Shown: positions 46,893-61,900, numbered from the stretch's first letter. The stretch is DNA of 64,000 nucleotides from Quillaja saponaria (GCA_029379385.1 CM055610.1:17881422-17945421), one strand, 5' to 3'. Numbers and translations: made by a program. The notes: generated from the letters alone by a model not told the origin.

Positions 46893-49800
46893 ATGGGAGG
46901 TGTAGAGGATGAAGAACCAGCCTTAAAACGTATTAAAGTATCCTCTCAAGGATTAGTAGGTCTTTCTAACGGTTCATCTTCTATAGAGCCCATTAAAGGC
47001 TCTTCAAGTGACTTCATGGCTCGGCCCCTACCATCTGAAGGGTCCGAAGAAGTTATTGGTTCAAAAGGAGTTGTAAAGAAAGTGGAATTTGTTCGGATAA
47101 TAGCGAGGGCTTTATATTCTCTTGGCTACAAGAAGAGCGGAGCTCATCTAGAGGAGGAATCTGGAATACCCTTACACTCATCTGTGGTTAATCTGTTTAT
47201 GCAGCAAATTATTGATGGAAATTGGGCTGAAAGTGTAGCGACATTGAAAAAGATTGGTCTAGAAGATGAAAGTATTGTTAAATCAGCATCATTTCTAATT
47301 TTGGAGCAAAAGTTTTTTGAGCTTCTTGACGGGGAAAAGGTGATGGATGCATTGAAGACCTTGAGGACTGAGATCGCACCTCTCTGCATTAATACCAGTA
47401 GAGTCCGTGAGCTTTCATCCTGCATAGTTTCTCCATTACATGGTTGCTTAGTGGGGTCTCCTAAGAAAGATATTGCGAGGTCTCAGTCTCGGACTAAGCT
47501 GCTGGAAGAATTGCAGAAACTACTTCCCCCAAAAATTATGATACCTGAAAGGAGGTTGGAACATTTAGTTGAACAGGCTCTTATCCTACAACGGGAGTCT
47601 TGCACTTTTCACAACTCCTTGGATAAGGAGATGTCACTGTACACTGATCATCATTGTGGAAGAGATCAGATACCGTCCCGAACTTTACAGGTGAGGAAAA
47701 GATATGTCCAATAGATTTTAATATCTTCATATGAAGGGATATATATTTGACATTAATTGTTTGTCATGGGTCTGAAATATTTCATTCATTCCTTATTATT
47801 TAGCTGTTACTACTTAGTTACCCCTTGTTCATTCTGTATGTTTCTTGCACACTAGGAACTTTTTTTGTCTTTTCCTTTATAGCTTTTCTGCTTATGGTGA
47901 TAATTATTCCATTAGGAAATTATATATTCTCGTCATTGCACATTGATTATTTTTCTGATGATAGTGCTCTGATATCAGTCGTTTGTGAGTAACTTGGTAT
48001 TGCCTCCATTGTTATTACAAGATGTGGTTAACAGGAAATGATTGTGGTTATTGCACAGGGTGTTTCTTCCGTAGTACCTAAGGTTTTTTTCAATCTTTTT
48101 AAAGTTTGTGCAAGGCAAACTACTTTTTGTTTGTTAGAATGCTTTTATTGTTGTCAGTGAATGCCTTGACAGCATATTAACCTAAAGTTCAGGGGTAAAA
48201 AGTTATACGTGTAACATTTGGATTTTTTTTATTTTGTGATCTATCTACTAAGTTTTTTGTTTTGGGAAGAGTGTAGAAAATATATCAGGACTTGCTTATT
48301 GGAAAAATAAATATTAGCAATTGAATCTCATTATTATGGTATCTAATGCTAGTCAGTGGCACATTAGTTGGCTTGATTAGTGGCTCTTAGGGATTCACAA
48401 ATTATGATCTTTATTAATTGTCGTGTATTGAATATAATGATTGGTTGAAAATATGGGACCATTATCTACTGGGTTTTAATTATGGGAGAACTAGAGCAGT
48501 TATTGGTGATTTCTCATTTTCTGTTTACTGAAGATACTCTTTGGTGTATCCTGAACTAAAAGGTATTAAAATGCACACTTCCTTGTTTTTAGGCAACTTA
48601 GTCTTTTTGTAGACTTCTTGTTTCAATAGGTCAAAACCTCAAAACCCCATTTGCTTCCTTCTGATACTGGGAAGGAATAACAGAATACCCTGAAAAAATG
48701 GATGTGGTTTGTAATGTTTAAAGTATTGAAAGGCAATTTGTGTAGAAGAAAGAGGTTGGTTCCCACTTGAAGCAGTCTTTTATATTTGAGAAATATCCAT
48801 ATTGTAAGAGGAGAAGGGGAAGTAGCTACTGACTAGAGTCTAGAAATGCATTAGATTGTTCAACCTTGTGCATTTATATATATGAGGAGACTATGCAATC
48901 CTTGAAAATTAGTTCAATGGTTAAGGTTAAATATAAGTGATCTGTGGTTTTGGTTATGCTTTCCAGTTTCTTTTTTCTTTTCTCCCCTTCTTTTTGGACT
49001 GAATCATCCTTAACTCTTCCTCTTCAGTTAATCAGAGGCCAACTATATCTTCGGCTATAAGTTGTGTGTTTCAGACTGTTGTGGTGTCCCCTTTGGATGA
49101 GTTAACTTCACCATTTTTTGGTTCCCCCCCCCCCCCCCCCCCCCCCCACATTTCTTCTTTCGATCATTTCCTTGAATATCTGGTTGGTACCTATTGGGCA
49201 ATACATATATGTCACTTATAATTTCTATTTTGGTATGCTTCTTCATGTGAATGGCGTATATATTCTAAATTGTCATGTCACTCATATTCCCACAGATATT
49301 AGAAGAACATGATGGTGAAGTCTGGTTTGTGCAATTTTCACACAATGGGAAATATTTAGCTTCATCATCAAATGATCGATCAGCTATTATTTGGGAGGTA
49401 ATGTCAAATGCTGATAAGAAAAGGTCAAGCTTTGTCTTTCCTGCCCATTTCCCCTTCCCTTCTACTGCTTCTTCAGTTTTAACACTATCTGTTTACATCT
49501 GTTTGTGTTGTGAATGCAATTATCAAATATAGCATTGTTTCTAGTACTCGTCCTGCGCACAAGATGTATACAATAGATACCTCGTTTCTTTTCTAATTGC
49601 ACAGGATTCCAACTTCTCATCTTCCAAATCAAGGCCTAACTACATGGAGATACAGATACCACTTAGGAAACATTTGAATTTTGCTGTCTAGGTAAAGTAG
49701 ACTTATGATGTACAGGATATGAATGCAGCTATGCTAGTTTAGAAAAATGGCTGGAGGAAAAGTGCCACAGGGAGTAGATGACTAACATATTACTGGAGAG

Positions 49801-51939
49801 ATTTCCAGTATCTTGGTTTTTGCTAATTAAACTGATGTTGAGATTAATTGGAAGGTCACTGATAGAATCGGGATAGTATAATAATGGAGAACTATCGCTC
49901 AAGTATCGTGGTTGCATGATACTATCTAAGGGAGATTTATAATATCCCTGAGGGTTGCTTAGATTTATGGTAATGAATGCTGGGTCCCTTAGAAACTTTT
50001 GGTTTAATTTGCCTATATGTAAGGTGGATGAGGGGCAATACAAGGGAAGATGCTCCTTGAAATAGTTAGCTTAATTGAGGATAAATGTAGTGAGGTGGTT
50101 TGTGTATGTACAACGAAGACATGGACACAAATTACCAGTTGTTTTCTTTTTTCGCTTACTAAATATGTCTATCTTTGGATTATATCGCTATCTCTGCAAA
50201 GGCTAAGGAACTAGTAAAGAAACCAGATATCTTGACTGAAATTTGAACTATTTGCTTATGACTTTATAAACACATGTTGCAACTTGGTCGTGGTGGGTTT
50301 GAAAATTTCCGGGAAGGTATTAGTTTTTGAAATTAAAGTTACTTTAGACATTTTCTGTCATTAAGATTTGATAATTTATTGTCTTTTCTCTAGGTTGACA
50401 CGAATGGTGGACTGTCTATGAAGCATCGATTATCTGGGCACCAAAAACCTGTTTCATCTGTTTCATGGAGTCCTGATGACCAAGAGCTCCTTACCTGTGG
50501 AGTGGAGGAGGCCGTTAGGCGTTGGGATGTCTCTTCTGGTACATGCCTTCAAATTTATGAAAAAACTGGTTTTGGCTTAGTATCCTGTGGATGGTTCCCA
50601 GGTGGGAGATATATACTCTCTGGCATCAATGACAAGAGTATTTGCATGTGGGAGTTGGATGGGAAAGAGGTGGAGTGTTGGAAAGGGCAAAAGACCCTTA
50701 AGATCTCTGATTTGGAAATTATGAGTGATGGAAGACAGATTTTAAGTATTTGTAAAGATAATGCTGTACTGTTGTTGAATAGAGAAACAAAGGTTGAGAG
50801 GTTGATTGAAGAGGGTCATACAATAACCTCCTTTTCATTGTCAGAGGATAACAAGTTCTTACTGGTTAATCTTCTGAACCAAGAGATCCATCTTTGGAAC
50901 ATTGAAAGTGACCTTGAGCTTGTTGGTAAGTACATGGGTCACAGACGCTCCCGGTTCATTATCAGGTCTTGTTTTGGTGGACTTAAGCAATCTTTTATTG
51001 CTAGTGGAAGTGAGGACTCACAGGTATGCATTTCAGTTTAATGCTTGAGAACCTTTTCTTTTAAATGGAAAAGTTTTGAAGTATAATTGGAGAGAATAGT
51101 TTATTATTATTTTTTGGTGATTATTATATATTCTGGATTTTATGTGGATTATGGCCTATGTTTCATTTCTTGGATGAAGAATGATCAGAATACATTATTC
51201 ACACATGGTTCTTATATTCTTATATCTTTATCTCCTGTCATGTGTTGATGGGTTTTTCAACACTACTATACCTTTTTTTAAATGTAGCCAATAGTAGGGA
51301 TTTGGAATTTCTTTTTGCATATCAGTAGATGCTACTGATAACATCCTTTGGTTATGATTGAAAATCGTGGATTCTTCTTCTACCTTAATAGTTTGGCATT
51401 TGATTGAAATGCCAAAGATGATTAAGAAATGCAAGTGTGTTAGAGATTAAGTGTTAACAAATCTAAATATCTATAGCATCTCAACCTGGGGGAGTTTCAA
51501 ACTGTCATGTTTATGTTTCCTTATATTATGCCTTTTTTAAAGGCAGTTAAGTGATGCAATTGTCAGACCAAAATTTTCAGGTTGTATATGGTTTGTGAAG
51601 GTTAACTTCGATATAGAAATAGCACTCTGATTGATCATTCAGTTCTATGAATTTGGGTACCACTGTCAACTTCAGGTTTGAACTGATCCCTTTTCATCCT
51701 GTTAGCAGGTTTATATATGGTACAGAAACTCGGGGGAGCTCATAGAGTCATTGTCAGGTCATTCTGGTGCTGTAAATTGTGTGAGCTGGAACCCATCTAA
51801 CCCTCATATGTTGGCATCAGCCAGTGATGACCGTACAATTCGGATATGGGGCTTAAAAGAACTAAAAGTGAACCAGAGACATACACACAGCAATGGCATC
51901 CATTATTGCAATGGGGATCTTAGCAAGAGACCAAACTGA
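46893..51939 (+). CDS. WDR26: WDR26 / GID7-type WD40 protein with CTLH domain, complete
   Basis: Scaffold subunit of the CTLH/GID ubiquitin ligase; the Arabidopsis homologue is involved in abscisic acid, auxin and stress responses. Four coding exons, 46893-47690, 49296-49397, 50394-51023 and 51709-51939, total 1761 nt and give 586 residues with an intact frame, close to Arabidopsis WDR26. The N-terminus is charged and Ser-rich. A LisH-like segment ([21 protein letters not shown]) leads into the CTLH region ([14 protein letters not shown]). WD40 repeats start at about residue 267 ([19 protein letters not shown]) and continue through [55 protein letters not shown] and [14 protein letters not shown] to [13 protein letters not shown] decayed, inverted copy of exon 1 lies 2.6 kb upstream. 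Confidence 0.96.
49124..49147. repeat. C24 homopolymer in WDR26 intron 1
   Basis: Twenty-four consecutive C residues on the plus strand, about 150 bp before the exon at 49296. On the other strand this is G24, able in principle to form quadruplex structures. The exact length is likely unstable or misread. Confidence 0.9.
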
Positions 51940-52981
51940 TTTTCAATTTTTATATCCTCTCTGACAATTGTAATTGTGTAAATACTTTCTACCATCCTCA
52001 CAATTAGACATTCATATCAGACATGCATATGAATCCGCAGTTTCTGATAATAATTTTACTTTCATATTACCATTTGATTAATTAATTTTTGCACTTTCTC
52101 TTCTATTGAATATGCAGCACTTAACATCTATCACCATCCTAGATGTCAATCTTGAGATATGACGAAGATTATATCTTTTCCATTTTTGGTGCATCAGGTC
52201 TCTGAAAATTATATTGCTTTTTATTTTGGTTATATAATTTTTTATTTTAATTATTGAGAAATTATTTTTTTAATCAAGTTTTCTGAAATTTAATTATTTT
52301 TATTTTAGATCTTCCAGAATTTTTTTATCATTCTAAAACAATTAAATTTTTAGATAGAAGATAACATATTTAACTGATATGGTTAAGAATATTAAAAAGT
52401 AATTGATATACAAAAAAAGAATTTTATAATTTATGAAAATTTTGTTTAGAAAAAATAAAATTAGATGTAATATTTAAAATTAAAAAAATAAATTTATCTA
52501 ATTATTGAGTTACTATTCATGTAATTATATTTTAATTTAATTAAAATTTTAACTAAAATAATTAAATTATGAAGGATGAAAATAAAAAAGATTGAATATG
52601 AAGGATTTAATTAAAAAAATTATTTTTAAGAATAAAAATAAAAACATAATTCTCCAGAATAAGCTTAAAAAATAACACTAATTCGCTAGAATTTATCAAT
52701 TTATTGAAGTTTAATTCCATTTAATTGAAAAAAAAAATGTTGGGGTTTTAATTGAAAAAGAAATTATTTTATTCTACTTAAACAAAATAAGAATCAGCAC
52801 AGTATATGCTGAATCCGCAAGGACAAACAGGTACAGAAAACGAAAGAAGCGCCGAACCTGAAAAGTTGAAAGCCTACAACACCATGGAGTCATAGACGAC
52901 AATACTCCACAGCCATTGGCTCCAAATCCATTTCGAAGCAGAGGGAGATTTGAAACACTGAGTACAGACCAAACCAAGAAA
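51940..52981. other. WDR26 3' region and NIH promoter
   Basis: Very AT-rich from 52200 to 52790, then a short leader before the helicase ATG. No other gene seen. Confidence 0.4.
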
Positions 52982-55900
52982 ATGGGGAAGAAGAATGGGA
53001 AGAAAGCTTGGCTCGCGAAGAAGCGCCAGGCACAGATGGCTCAGAACCCTAGTGTTGATGAAGCCACAAAAAATCAAACATCCATACCAAAACGCCAAAA
53101 CTTTAGTGTTGACGAAGCCACAAAAACTGGAACAGCCAGACAAAATCGCCAGAATGGTAGCGTTGACGAATCCGCAATGATTAGAATATCGAAACTGCTG
53201 GACGAGTTCCGAGCTACAAAAGATAAAGGTAAGGTTTTTATAAAATACCCTTAAATGTTATAGTTTGTTTGTTTAGGGAACAAGTATATTATGTGCATTG
53301 CACATGGAATTTGTGTTTTGTGTATTGGTTATCTATATTAAATTTTGAAGGGCTCAAACACTATATTACTTCAGAGTTCCTAGCAAAAGAAGCAGCTCAT
53401 TTTCTATTTTTCCATTAGTGAAGATGAAAAAAAGTTGAAAATTTGGATACTGAAACGTATTTGTAGTGTAGCTTCGAAGTTTAACTGTGCTGCTTGACTG
53501 GATCAATATTTTTTGGATGGAATTATAATTAATGGTTGTTTATCAAGGTATTTCTCCCCTAAGTTTATTTTTTCTTGATCCCTCCCTCCCCCACTTTGTG
53601 TTGGGTGGGGCTGGGGGAGGTTGAGACACAAAATCACCAAATGGCTAGTAAACAGAAGGATAATTTAGTGTTGAAATGGTAAAAAATGTTACAGAGTTTA
53701 AGTGGAGACAAATCAGGACCGTCTTTGTATGTACTAGTTATGATATTATTGCTGAGTTTCAATTAGGAAAGTCGAAGATGAAGAAGGCAAAAAAGAAGAG
53801 GAAGACGGATATAATGTAGGCTTCATACTTCTGGGTTGCCTAGTATTGCATCTGTGGTTGATTATACTGCCTTTGCCATCTAAGAAGATCACATTTGCTT
53901 CTGGAAAAGTCTTGCTTAAAATCATTAATGGAAAGTTTTAGCTCATTCTACAAGGACTTGGACTTGGAGATGAAGTTTGCAAACTAGCATAACCATATAT
54001 CTGCATTTGCTAAAATGCGGTAGTTAAGCTCACAGATCCTTTTTAAGCTAATATCTGCTTTACTATGTTATCATGTACATATAAGATTATGTCGATAAGA
54101 CTCATAATAACTTAATAAGGCCAAGAATCAAGTATCAACTGAAAATCACTTCAAATCTTGATGCTACCAAACTGTTAAAACTAAATCAACAGCCTATATT
54201 TCTTAACAGATAAATTGCTAGGACTTTTTTCCTGCAAATACAGTACTAAGACTTGGCTGCAACTAAAGTAGCCTAAGAAACATATATCACTTGGGTCTGC
54301 ATTAAAATTGAACCAAGTTCTTTATTGTTGCCATCTTTACTGCCTGTTGTTTTGAATTTTTACTTTTCTAAAATATTGATTTGATGGTAGATGTTTTTCT
54401 GTTGAGAAATCCTTTTCTAATATGTGAAGATCAAGTTAAGATTGACTATTTTTTTTGGTGAGCTGAGTGAATAAATCATTAAGTTTTCTTAATCTTAGTA
54501 ATGTTATATCTTAGGAAGATTTATTTTTTCATCAGTGAATGTTTGCAGAAATTATTTTGTTGTTTATGTGAGTTAAAGGCCTGCCATACATTCTTTTTAA
54601 ATGAGTAGATGTGTACCCATTGAAAGTGAGAGAGCTACAGAGAAAAAGAAAAAGAAGAAAGGAAAAATGATGAGTGGAAAGCTCCCCCCTTCAATTGTTA
54701 TTTGAATTCTTGCACACACCCTGTCATTCAAAATTTCCTTTCTAGTTCCTATTCCACATTTTGTGAACATTACTGATTATTAATAATTCTGCTATTGTAT
54801 ATTAGTATGAAATCAAGTTCATCTGTTAACGTTTGGATGTTACCTGCAGTGTACACATTTGAACCTAACCTATCCAAGAATGAACGGGCTATAGTGCACC
54901 AACTATGCAGGAAAATGGGTATGGAATCCAAAAGTTCTGGGTGAGTGCTATTGGCATTGTCTAAAAAGCATGACATTTTAAATATGCACAAATTTATATT
55001 CATATTTTTTTGGCAAAGGAAGATTCTCTCTATCATTTATATTTATTAATTTTAGTAATATGTTTTTGAATTTTGACTCAATATTATTATGTCTTTGTCT
55101 TGATATAGCTTCTTTTGAATCTGAATATTGCATAGGCGTGGGAACCAGCGGCGTATATCTGTTTACAAAAATAAGAGGAAGGTTGGCTCCGATAAGGGGT
55201 TAGAAAGTCTTCCTTGTCTCAGATTTTCAGAGGAGACAAAAGAAGTCTTAATGGATTTGTTTATACAATACCCACCTGGTGATGGAGACCTGGAGGAGGA
55301 ATTGGTAGGGGAAAATAGTGACAATGCAGAACAACGAAAAAGAAAAAAAGATGATTTTTTCTGCAAGCCCTTAATGAACAAAGAAGATATTGCCAATAAA
55401 TTGGAAAAGCTTGCTTCTGCAATGGAGAAGGCCCCCGGTGTAAGTTAAATATCTATTTTTTTTAAATGCCTCATTTATGAATTTTGTTGGCTGGGTGCTG
55501 TATTGTTGCTTTGTTCTTCGGTTGTGAGTACACGTATATTTTAAAAAGCAGAACCTTGGAGTGCATGATTTATGTGATCTCGTGCATGCAGCTCACTAAA
55601 AAGAAGCCAAAGCTTCCGATTGCATCCTTCAAGGATATCATCACTTCAACAATTGATTCCCACCAGGTTATTTTAAGTTTTGACAAATATTTATATTTAT
55701 ATCAAGTCTTTTTCCCAATATTGGTTGTTAAAACTCATTTCACTTTGTTGACGAAGCTGTGGGGCTTTTTACTTTCCATGTGTGTGCAAGTTTTTGCATT
55801 TTATCTGAGGCTTACTACTTTTCCATTTGTCGAGGCAGGTAGTTCTCATATCTGGTGAGACTGGTTGTGGAAAGACCACCCAGGTATTCTTTGCTTTCTC

Positions 55901-58900
55901 TCTATGGTACATTATTGTAAGATGTAACTTTTTGTCTTGTCGAATATATGCTTTCCACTTAAAGATATATGTTTGTGATGTGAAATGAATTTCTTTTCAT
56001 GTAAACTGTGAGTATTGATAAATTTAGTCTTGGATTCTTCATGTAACTTCATAGAAGTTGAAATTACTATATTGCAAAAGAATGTTATTATAAATCTGTT
56101 TAATTTCTCTAGTTTCTGATCATAATGTTGTCTGTACCGTTACTTATTTTTGTTTTCTGTTTCACTCAATAAATTCTCAAATATTGGTTGCTTGTCCTAA
56201 TTTTGAGAAGTAGAAGATGGAGGTTGTCTAATGAAGGTCTGCTTTGTTATAGTCATTGACTTAAGTTTCTTGGTCCTATATTTCACTTGTTAGGTGCTCT
56301 TTAATATATGGTGCAGTCTTCCTCTTTATTTCTTAGATTATAATTTTCTTAGTCTTTTTTCCTTTCCAAGTGAAACATTTCCCTCTGACACCTTAAGATT
56401 TGTTGGGAAATTCCTCTTTCGAATTAAGTAATGTTGAAGAGTGGGTGCTAAAAGGATCAGGATTTACTGATGGGTGATGATTGATATTGAGTGAACTGTT
56501 TCTTTGGATTGGATTTTACTGTTGAAAACTTGAGCTGCAGAGGTATCATTATTGTGGGTCTATGTGTGAAAGGGGTGGAGAAAATGGTTGTCATTCTATT
56601 ACACTGCCATGTTGGTTATTTCCTGTGGAATTTCTGGTTCTTCTTTTCCTCTCTCTATTTGGAGTTTATCTAGTGGTGCCAAAATTGGTTGGGGATTTGA
56701 GGACTTGTTTGAGTTGGGGCAATGGAGTGGGTTGTATAGGAAATGTTACAGCGTAGATAGCCGTCTAAATGGTTGTGTTTTTAATGTTTATTTTCTATAT
56801 CCATATATTGGTAGGATTTTTGATAGTGGAGAAGTTGGTCATCACTTTCATTTAGATACGTCGTGGAGTTACACATTCATTGTGATTAGTTAAGCTATAA
56901 TGGCACTGAGTGGGCAAGAGTGACAACAATAAGAATGTAGATGCAACCATTAGTAAATTTATGATGGAAGTTTTTTAATGAGTACTGTGGCTCCAGGTCT
57001 GTTGAAATGGTGAAAGAGGATCATGGATAGGCAACTAGAAAAATCTTATGCTTCATCTTCTAGGCTAGATCTGGAAAATATAGATTTTTCTTGCATGAAT
57101 TTTGTGGATTAAAAGATGATTTATCTAAGCTCTTACCTTCACTTTCTGGGACTCTAAACTCTAACTTACTGAAAATTTAAATTAGTGAATTAAAATCCAA
57201 AAAAAGAGACTTGGGCTCCCAGAGTTTAGAAATGACTAGAAGATTCTTCCATACATATCCTTTTCTTAGTGCTTTTTACCCTTTTATTGATGAAATGTAA
57301 TTTTCAATCAAAAGGGAAAAAAGAAAAAGTAAAGAGGTATACATAGTGGAAGTACCCTAAAAAGAAAAATAAGAGTTTTCTGCAGAAATTTGCAGAAGAA
57401 AATTTCTGCGGCTTGGAACAAAGATCAATCTTTATGGATCCCTGTCCATAAAACTGTTTGATTATCCCTGTCCAACAACAAAGATCAATCTTTATGGATC
57501 CCTGTCCATAAAACTGTTTGATTATCCCTGTCCAACAACCTTCAAAACCCTAAAATAAGCCCTTAAATAATTTCATTTATGATGTAAGAGTTTCGCATAA
57601 TTCTGGATTCATAATATTGAAAAAATAGCAATTGCACCTGCTTCTCATGCTATGTTAACTGACTTGAAACCAAAGAAAGTAAGTTGTAATTCAGTGATGG
57701 AAAATTCAAGAGCAGCATGTGTATCACATTTTTTTTTTGGATAAGAAAAGAAGATTTTATTGAGGAAGAGAGGAGTTCAAAGGAGGAAACTAATTCCTCA
57801 AAGGAAAAGAAGAAATAAAATATAAGAGATAAGTACAATCTTAAAACATTAAAGTTCTCTAATCACGTTGTATCTCTACTAGAGGAATGCCCAGAAAGGC
57901 CCCTGAAGAAATACACCACAAAAAAATCTTATCCCAGATAAGTTTTGATAGATGATGATCATTGAAGATTCTCGCATTGCGCTCCGACCAATCTCCCCAA
58001 ATGATCGCAAAGAAAGCACATCTCCAAAGACTTTTGATGTCCTTATTCACGCCAAAGGTCCGGTAATGAATCATCAAATTTTTTTTAAAGATCTTGAACA
58101 AACCCAAGGAAAAATGTCAAATAGTCTATACCTAATGTTTCAAATAATAGGGCAATAAAGAAAGAGATGCTCATTATTCATACAAAGATAACAAAAAGAT
58201 TCTACTTCCCTTGGAGAACACTTGTCTCATAAGTATAATGGGCATATTTGTTGATTAACTTTTGCCAACAAGAATAAGATACTTATTATTATTTTTTTTT
58301 TCTGAATACTAGCTTCTGAGAATTAATATTAACTCTTGACCTTCTGCTGACAATATAAAACCGTCTTGACTCTGAAGTGCTTGAAGCTGCCTCTATTACA
58401 TGCTTCATTCTACTTTGCCTGCACAGTCTGGCTTTTGATATCCTTTGAGTTTCCAATGTTGGAAATTGTGTAGAACGGAGAAACAGGTATTCTTTTTCAC
58501 TGTTGCATCAAGCCTTGTACAAAGAATGATCAAGTATTTATGCAAGTAACAGTATGTATGCTAACTTGGCGTTTGTTAGATTGATGTCTCTCTGTCTCTT
58601 GGTTTCCAGTGACGAAGTGAAGCTTAAAGGGAAGTATACTTATGGTTATATCATTATAGATACAATATTGAATTTTATGTATAGGCATTGGACTGGAAAT
58701 TGTTGCTCAGTTTTATGATAAGCTTTAATATCCCTCGTTGGTGAGTAACTAAGAACATATTACCAGCTTTTTGATGTTTAATGATTTTGGCTTTTCCCTT
58801 TGAGTAGTTTGATCTCTATATAACCGAAGATCTTTGGAAAAAAACTTCCAAGGAATGAATTCTCTTTTTCTTTTATTTTCTTGATTCATATTTTACTTTT

Positions 58901-61900
58901 TATTAAATTACTATTCAGGTTCCACAATTCATTTTGGATCATATCTGGGGTAAGGGTGACTCATGTAAAATAATTTGCAGTCAGCCTCGGCGTATATCTG
59001 CAACATCAGGTGCATTCCTGTTGCAAACTAAGTGACCTTTTTCAATCCTCTCATGGTTAGTTTTGTAGAATTCTGATATATATGTGTATTGTCATCATTT
59101 CTGTATCTAGTCGCTGAGAGAATAGCCAGTGAAAGAGGGGAGAATGTTGGAGAAAACGTTGGATACAAGGTAATATTCTTAATTTATCTTTGTCAATACA
59201 TGTTCCTTTTGTTCTGGACACGTTAATCTAGCATAAGTAACTGTTTGGACACGTCATCACGACCAAGAGAATCTGTGGCTCATATGAAATAGAAATTTAC
59301 TCTGCATCATTTGCAACGGGTATTTGGGTTTGTTAGCGTGGCACAAAGAACTGTAATTGATAATTGCAAATTCAATTCTCTGGACAAAATTATATTCAAA
59401 TGTTTGGATTACATCAAGAATTACATTTAGAATATTAACTCCAACCCTGTTTTGAAGGGGGTGGCAACAGGGGTTGCCGCAGTGCTGTATGGAGGTTGTA
59501 ATTCGAACATGGTGCTTCTGGTGGCTGTCATCTCCAACAGCAGTGGTCATTGATAGCTGGCTGTCCTGATGTGACAGTGTAAATTCTTTTGAGGATAATT
59601 CATTACAATTCTCTTTGTATTGGGTTCCCCTCTTTCATGAGAATTTTTGTTTTGTTCCGCAAAGTAGTATGTAAAACAACATGAAAGACCCCAATCACTA
59701 TTTTCTAGGGCATGTTTAGGTTTCTCAACAAAACCATGAGTTCTGCACCGTGCTCTGCATTGTAGGCAGACATTGAGAGCCGTATTAGTTTCTTGTTCTT
59801 TTACTTGATCCTTGGACCCTAAAAGAGAGGCAGAGTCCCAAGAGTCACCAAGTGACAGCTGATTTGGATTTTGCTGGAGTGAGGTGTGGTTGATACCTTA
59901 AACAGCTGATCTGTTGTTGTGGAGTTTTAGAGCCATCAAGTTGAACATACATAATGGGCTTGCTCCTCTTCTGTTCTCTTCTTTTCTTACTCTGAATACT
60001 TACTCAAATTTCAAGTAAGTAAGATATATGTGATCGGATTTTTGGTGAAAAGTGAGGATATGAGGAATATCAGCAGAGAGAGGCACAGTGGTTGGCTATT
60101 TAGTCCCAAACAGTGTAAGCTTGGGGGAAAATGGTTATAAAAGAATAGATAACGTGTATTGTGTTTGTCTTGTAGCCACTATCCAGTTAGGCCAAAGTTT
60201 CACGGTGCGACCCGTTGGATATTTATGATTCGAGAGCGACTTGAAATAAGTTTTATTTCACGAAGTGAATGAATGGACATGTGACAGGCCCATTCCATGG
60301 CAAGAGAACAAAACTAGGGGTTTGGGGCTTGCTTTAGGGTTCGATAGGTTTTTTTAGAGCTTTTGAGTCAAATACTTGTATTTTCTGATAGAACATAATA
60401 GTGAATTTTGATTTTTCCAGTAAGGATGTAGGCTAGATTGAGCCGAATCTTGATACATCTCTTGTTCTTTCTTTTGCTGGTTTTCGTTTTTCATTCTATT
60501 CTCACTTTTGTTTTAAAGCATGATTTATGCATGTTATCTTGCTTAAGCTTTTGGAGACATATGCTTTGTCTTTGGTGTTATAAGGTTGGTATCTATGGGG
60601 TGGGCCTCAAATTGCGTCTTCTGAAACTATTTAATTCATAGATCACAAGCCGTCATTGGCAGGCTTAGAGCCTGACTTGCTCTTCTGATGCAGGGAGGGA
60701 GGATTGATTTGGATTGCTAAGTGTATTGTTTTCTTTCCTTATATACACCTTATCTGTTAAATTATATCTTTGATGAAATGTCAGATACGGCTGGAGAGTA
60801 AAGGTGGGAGGCATTCATCAATTCTGCTCTGCACTAATGGAGTTCTGTTGAGGGTGTTGGTTTCTAAAAATGCTGATAAGCCAAAGAAAGAAGGCATGAG
60901 GGTTGATGATTATTCTGGCATTACGCACATAGTTATGGTACTCATTCTTGCTCCAGCAGATTCCCTCTCTCCTTTGTTACTATGTTATTTTCATTTTTAC
61001 TCAGTAGAATGCTTGAACTTCTACATTTATAAATAAATACAATATTAATAAATTATCATGTTCAACAATAACAGGCCTTGTTAGGGATTGGTTACATGAA
61101 TTCTTGCAAAAACTAGTTGGTATTCTCCATGTGGATTCTCTTTCACCATTCAATCCTACTGGCAGATTGAAGGTGCCCCTCCCCCCTGACCAATAAAGGT
61201 GGAATACTTTTTTCTGCATGTAAAATCATTTTAAAAAGAAGAAGAATATCTTATATGCTAGTAGGAGCAGCATAACCTGTCTTGTCTCTTTTCTCATGTA
61301 TGCAGCTAGGTTTAAGAAATATAAATAAACTAGATTAACATTTGGTTTTTCTAAGAGGTTCCCTCAGGGTAAGATTGGCATTTCAATTATTCTATAAAAG
61401 CTAAGGTGTCATAAGCACTCTGAACTCTCATCACTGCACCATTTATAAGGTGTCCCGTGCATTATGAAAAAGGCTAATCATAGTCGCTGGAATCTTTGAC
61501 ATCAATTTAGTTCAATTAGGATCTGCACTGGTCAAGATGGGTCTGGTTGGTCCATTAATGTGTGGTTGTATCCTGCAGTTTGTTTCTCCTTGTTGTTTGA
61601 CTTATTGAGCAGCTCATTTTTTTTAATTGTATTATTGAGCTGCTCTGTTTTGGGCAGGATATAATTGAAAAATCTTGTTGATTGTATTATACTCATTCTT
61701 TATTAGATATTGAAATCTCTGATCCCCATCTGAGACTAATAAGAGAAGAAGAGGTTGAGAAAATGAGTGAGTCAATTATAGTGGTGGCTCATCTCACTGT
61801 AGTCACTTAAATCAGGAATACTTAACAATCTTACTCTGAGGTTAGTTTTCAACTTGGTTCTTGTTGCTTGGGTTGGTTTAATTTGGGCCTTCAATGATAT

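Noticed and set aside
53761..53817. Lys-rich segment after an AG in helicase intron 1 as an extra exon
   Set aside because: The direct join of 53228 to 54850 already gives the conserved [13 protein letters not shown] sequence in frame, and the segment has no clear donor.
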